A stretch of DNA of 64,000 bases, from assembly GCF_021021435.1 (NCBI RefSeq), contig NZ_JAINWI010000003.1, positions 186,001 to 250,000 on the forward strand, in the 5' to 3' direction. A program made the position numbers and the translations under genes. Origin of the DNA: Seohaeicola saemankumensis (GTDB taxonomy: Bacteria > Pseudomonadota > Alphaproteobacteria > Rhodobacterales > Rhodobacteraceae). Of this stretch, positions 63,869 to 64,000 are shown piece after piece; the first letter of the stretch is position 1; every line of letters starts with the position of its first letter. The notes under the pieces are model-generated. The model saw only the letters and a program-made list of their open reading frames with translations. It ran no database searches and was not told the DNA's origin.

Positions 63869-64000
63869 TCAGCGTTTGGCGCGCTGCGCGGCTTCGGCCT
63901 TGAGGGTCTGTGACAACGACACGCGCGGCTCGTTGTTTTCCTCGTCCCACGCGTCCGAGCGTTCGCGGCTGTTCAGGAACAAGGCCAGCAAGCCCAGTGA
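63869..64000 (-). CDS. C-terminal end of an unidentified protein (extends beyond window)
   Basis: The minus strand has an open frame from the window end to a TGA at 63869-63871. Only 43 residues are seen: a hydrophobic start (SLGLLALFLNS) then a charged tail (RERSDAWDEENNEPR...LKAEAAQRAKR). This looks like the end of a membrane protein with a cytoplasmic tail, but the fragment is too short to name a family. Confidence 0.6.
   Translation of the reverse strand, partial: SLGLLALFLNSRERSDAWDEENNEPRVSLSQTLKAEAAQRAKR

Overview
The window is a gene-dense, GC-rich chromosomal segment of an alphaproteobacterium. Gene content points to the Rhodobacteraceae/Roseobacter group: a Hint-domain protein, a Fur/Mur protein lacking the usual structural cysteines, a DUF4167 protein, the lptF-lptG-lptD-surA-pdxA-rsmA run, aroK-aroB divergent from xerD, and stand-alone DMGDH/GcvT fusion enzymes. 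The assignment rests on recognition of families and gene order, not on a marker gene. I see no rRNA, tRNA, CRISPR array, insertion sequence or prophage.

Layout. 0-8 kb: the 3' end of a Hint-domain gene, a MobA/MocA-like nucleotidyltransferase, a dimethylglycine/sarcosine dehydrogenase-type enzyme, and a leftward run of a 49-aa membrane protein, a large envelope protein, xerD and a CorC-type CNNM/CBS protein. 8-16 kb: aroK-aroB, tyrS, anmK, then the compact zwf-pgl-pgi operon. 16-21 kb: a small membrane protein, a fasciclin protein, enolase, a DMT permease, an F420-hydrogenase-beta/BciB-like flavo-iron-sulfur protein and Fur. 21-28 kb: DEAD-box helicase, EEP-family hydrolase, two membrane proteins, SelO, GNAT and a nucleoside hydrolase. 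28-31 kb: a divergent LicD-type protein and small-molecule methyltransferase, then an orphan iron-binding periplasmic protein. 31-38 kb: mazG, M20 amidohydrolase, agmatinase-like protein, DUF1499, prfA-prmC and DUF4167. 38-48 kb: the outer-membrane biogenesis operon read leftward (lptF to rsmA), divergent from pepA-holC. 47-52 kb: periplasmic-type aspartic protease, MarC, ABC-F ATPase, ndk and small genes.

52-64 kb is the accessory-looking part. A GntR/FadR-type regulator lies among seven to nine catabolic genes. Leftward: a ThDP-dependent acetolactate-synthase-like enzyme, a GST, an SDR, a 2-hydroxyacid dehydrogenase and a RidA protein. On the other side: an HpcH/HpaI aldolase, and a rightward operon of arabonate/xylonate-type dehydratase, DHDPS-family 2-keto-3-deoxy acid dehydratase, 2-oxoglutarate semialdehyde dehydrogenase and an RraA-like protein. 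The rightward operon reads as a complete non-phosphorylative (Weimberg-type) route from an aldopentonate to 2-oxoglutarate. The aldolase offers a second fate for the same intermediate, and the leftward genes could handle the resulting C2/C3 products; the last point is inference.

Of the non-coding structure, four items stand out: a 22-bp motif repeated four times at gene ends; LacI-operator-like sequences shared by the zwf and eno upstream regions; a 25-bp near-perfect palindrome containing an 8-codon mini-ORF directly in front of the DEAD-box helicase; and several small genes that are easily missed (49, 52 and 42 aa). Most of the window is ordinary housekeeping sequence.
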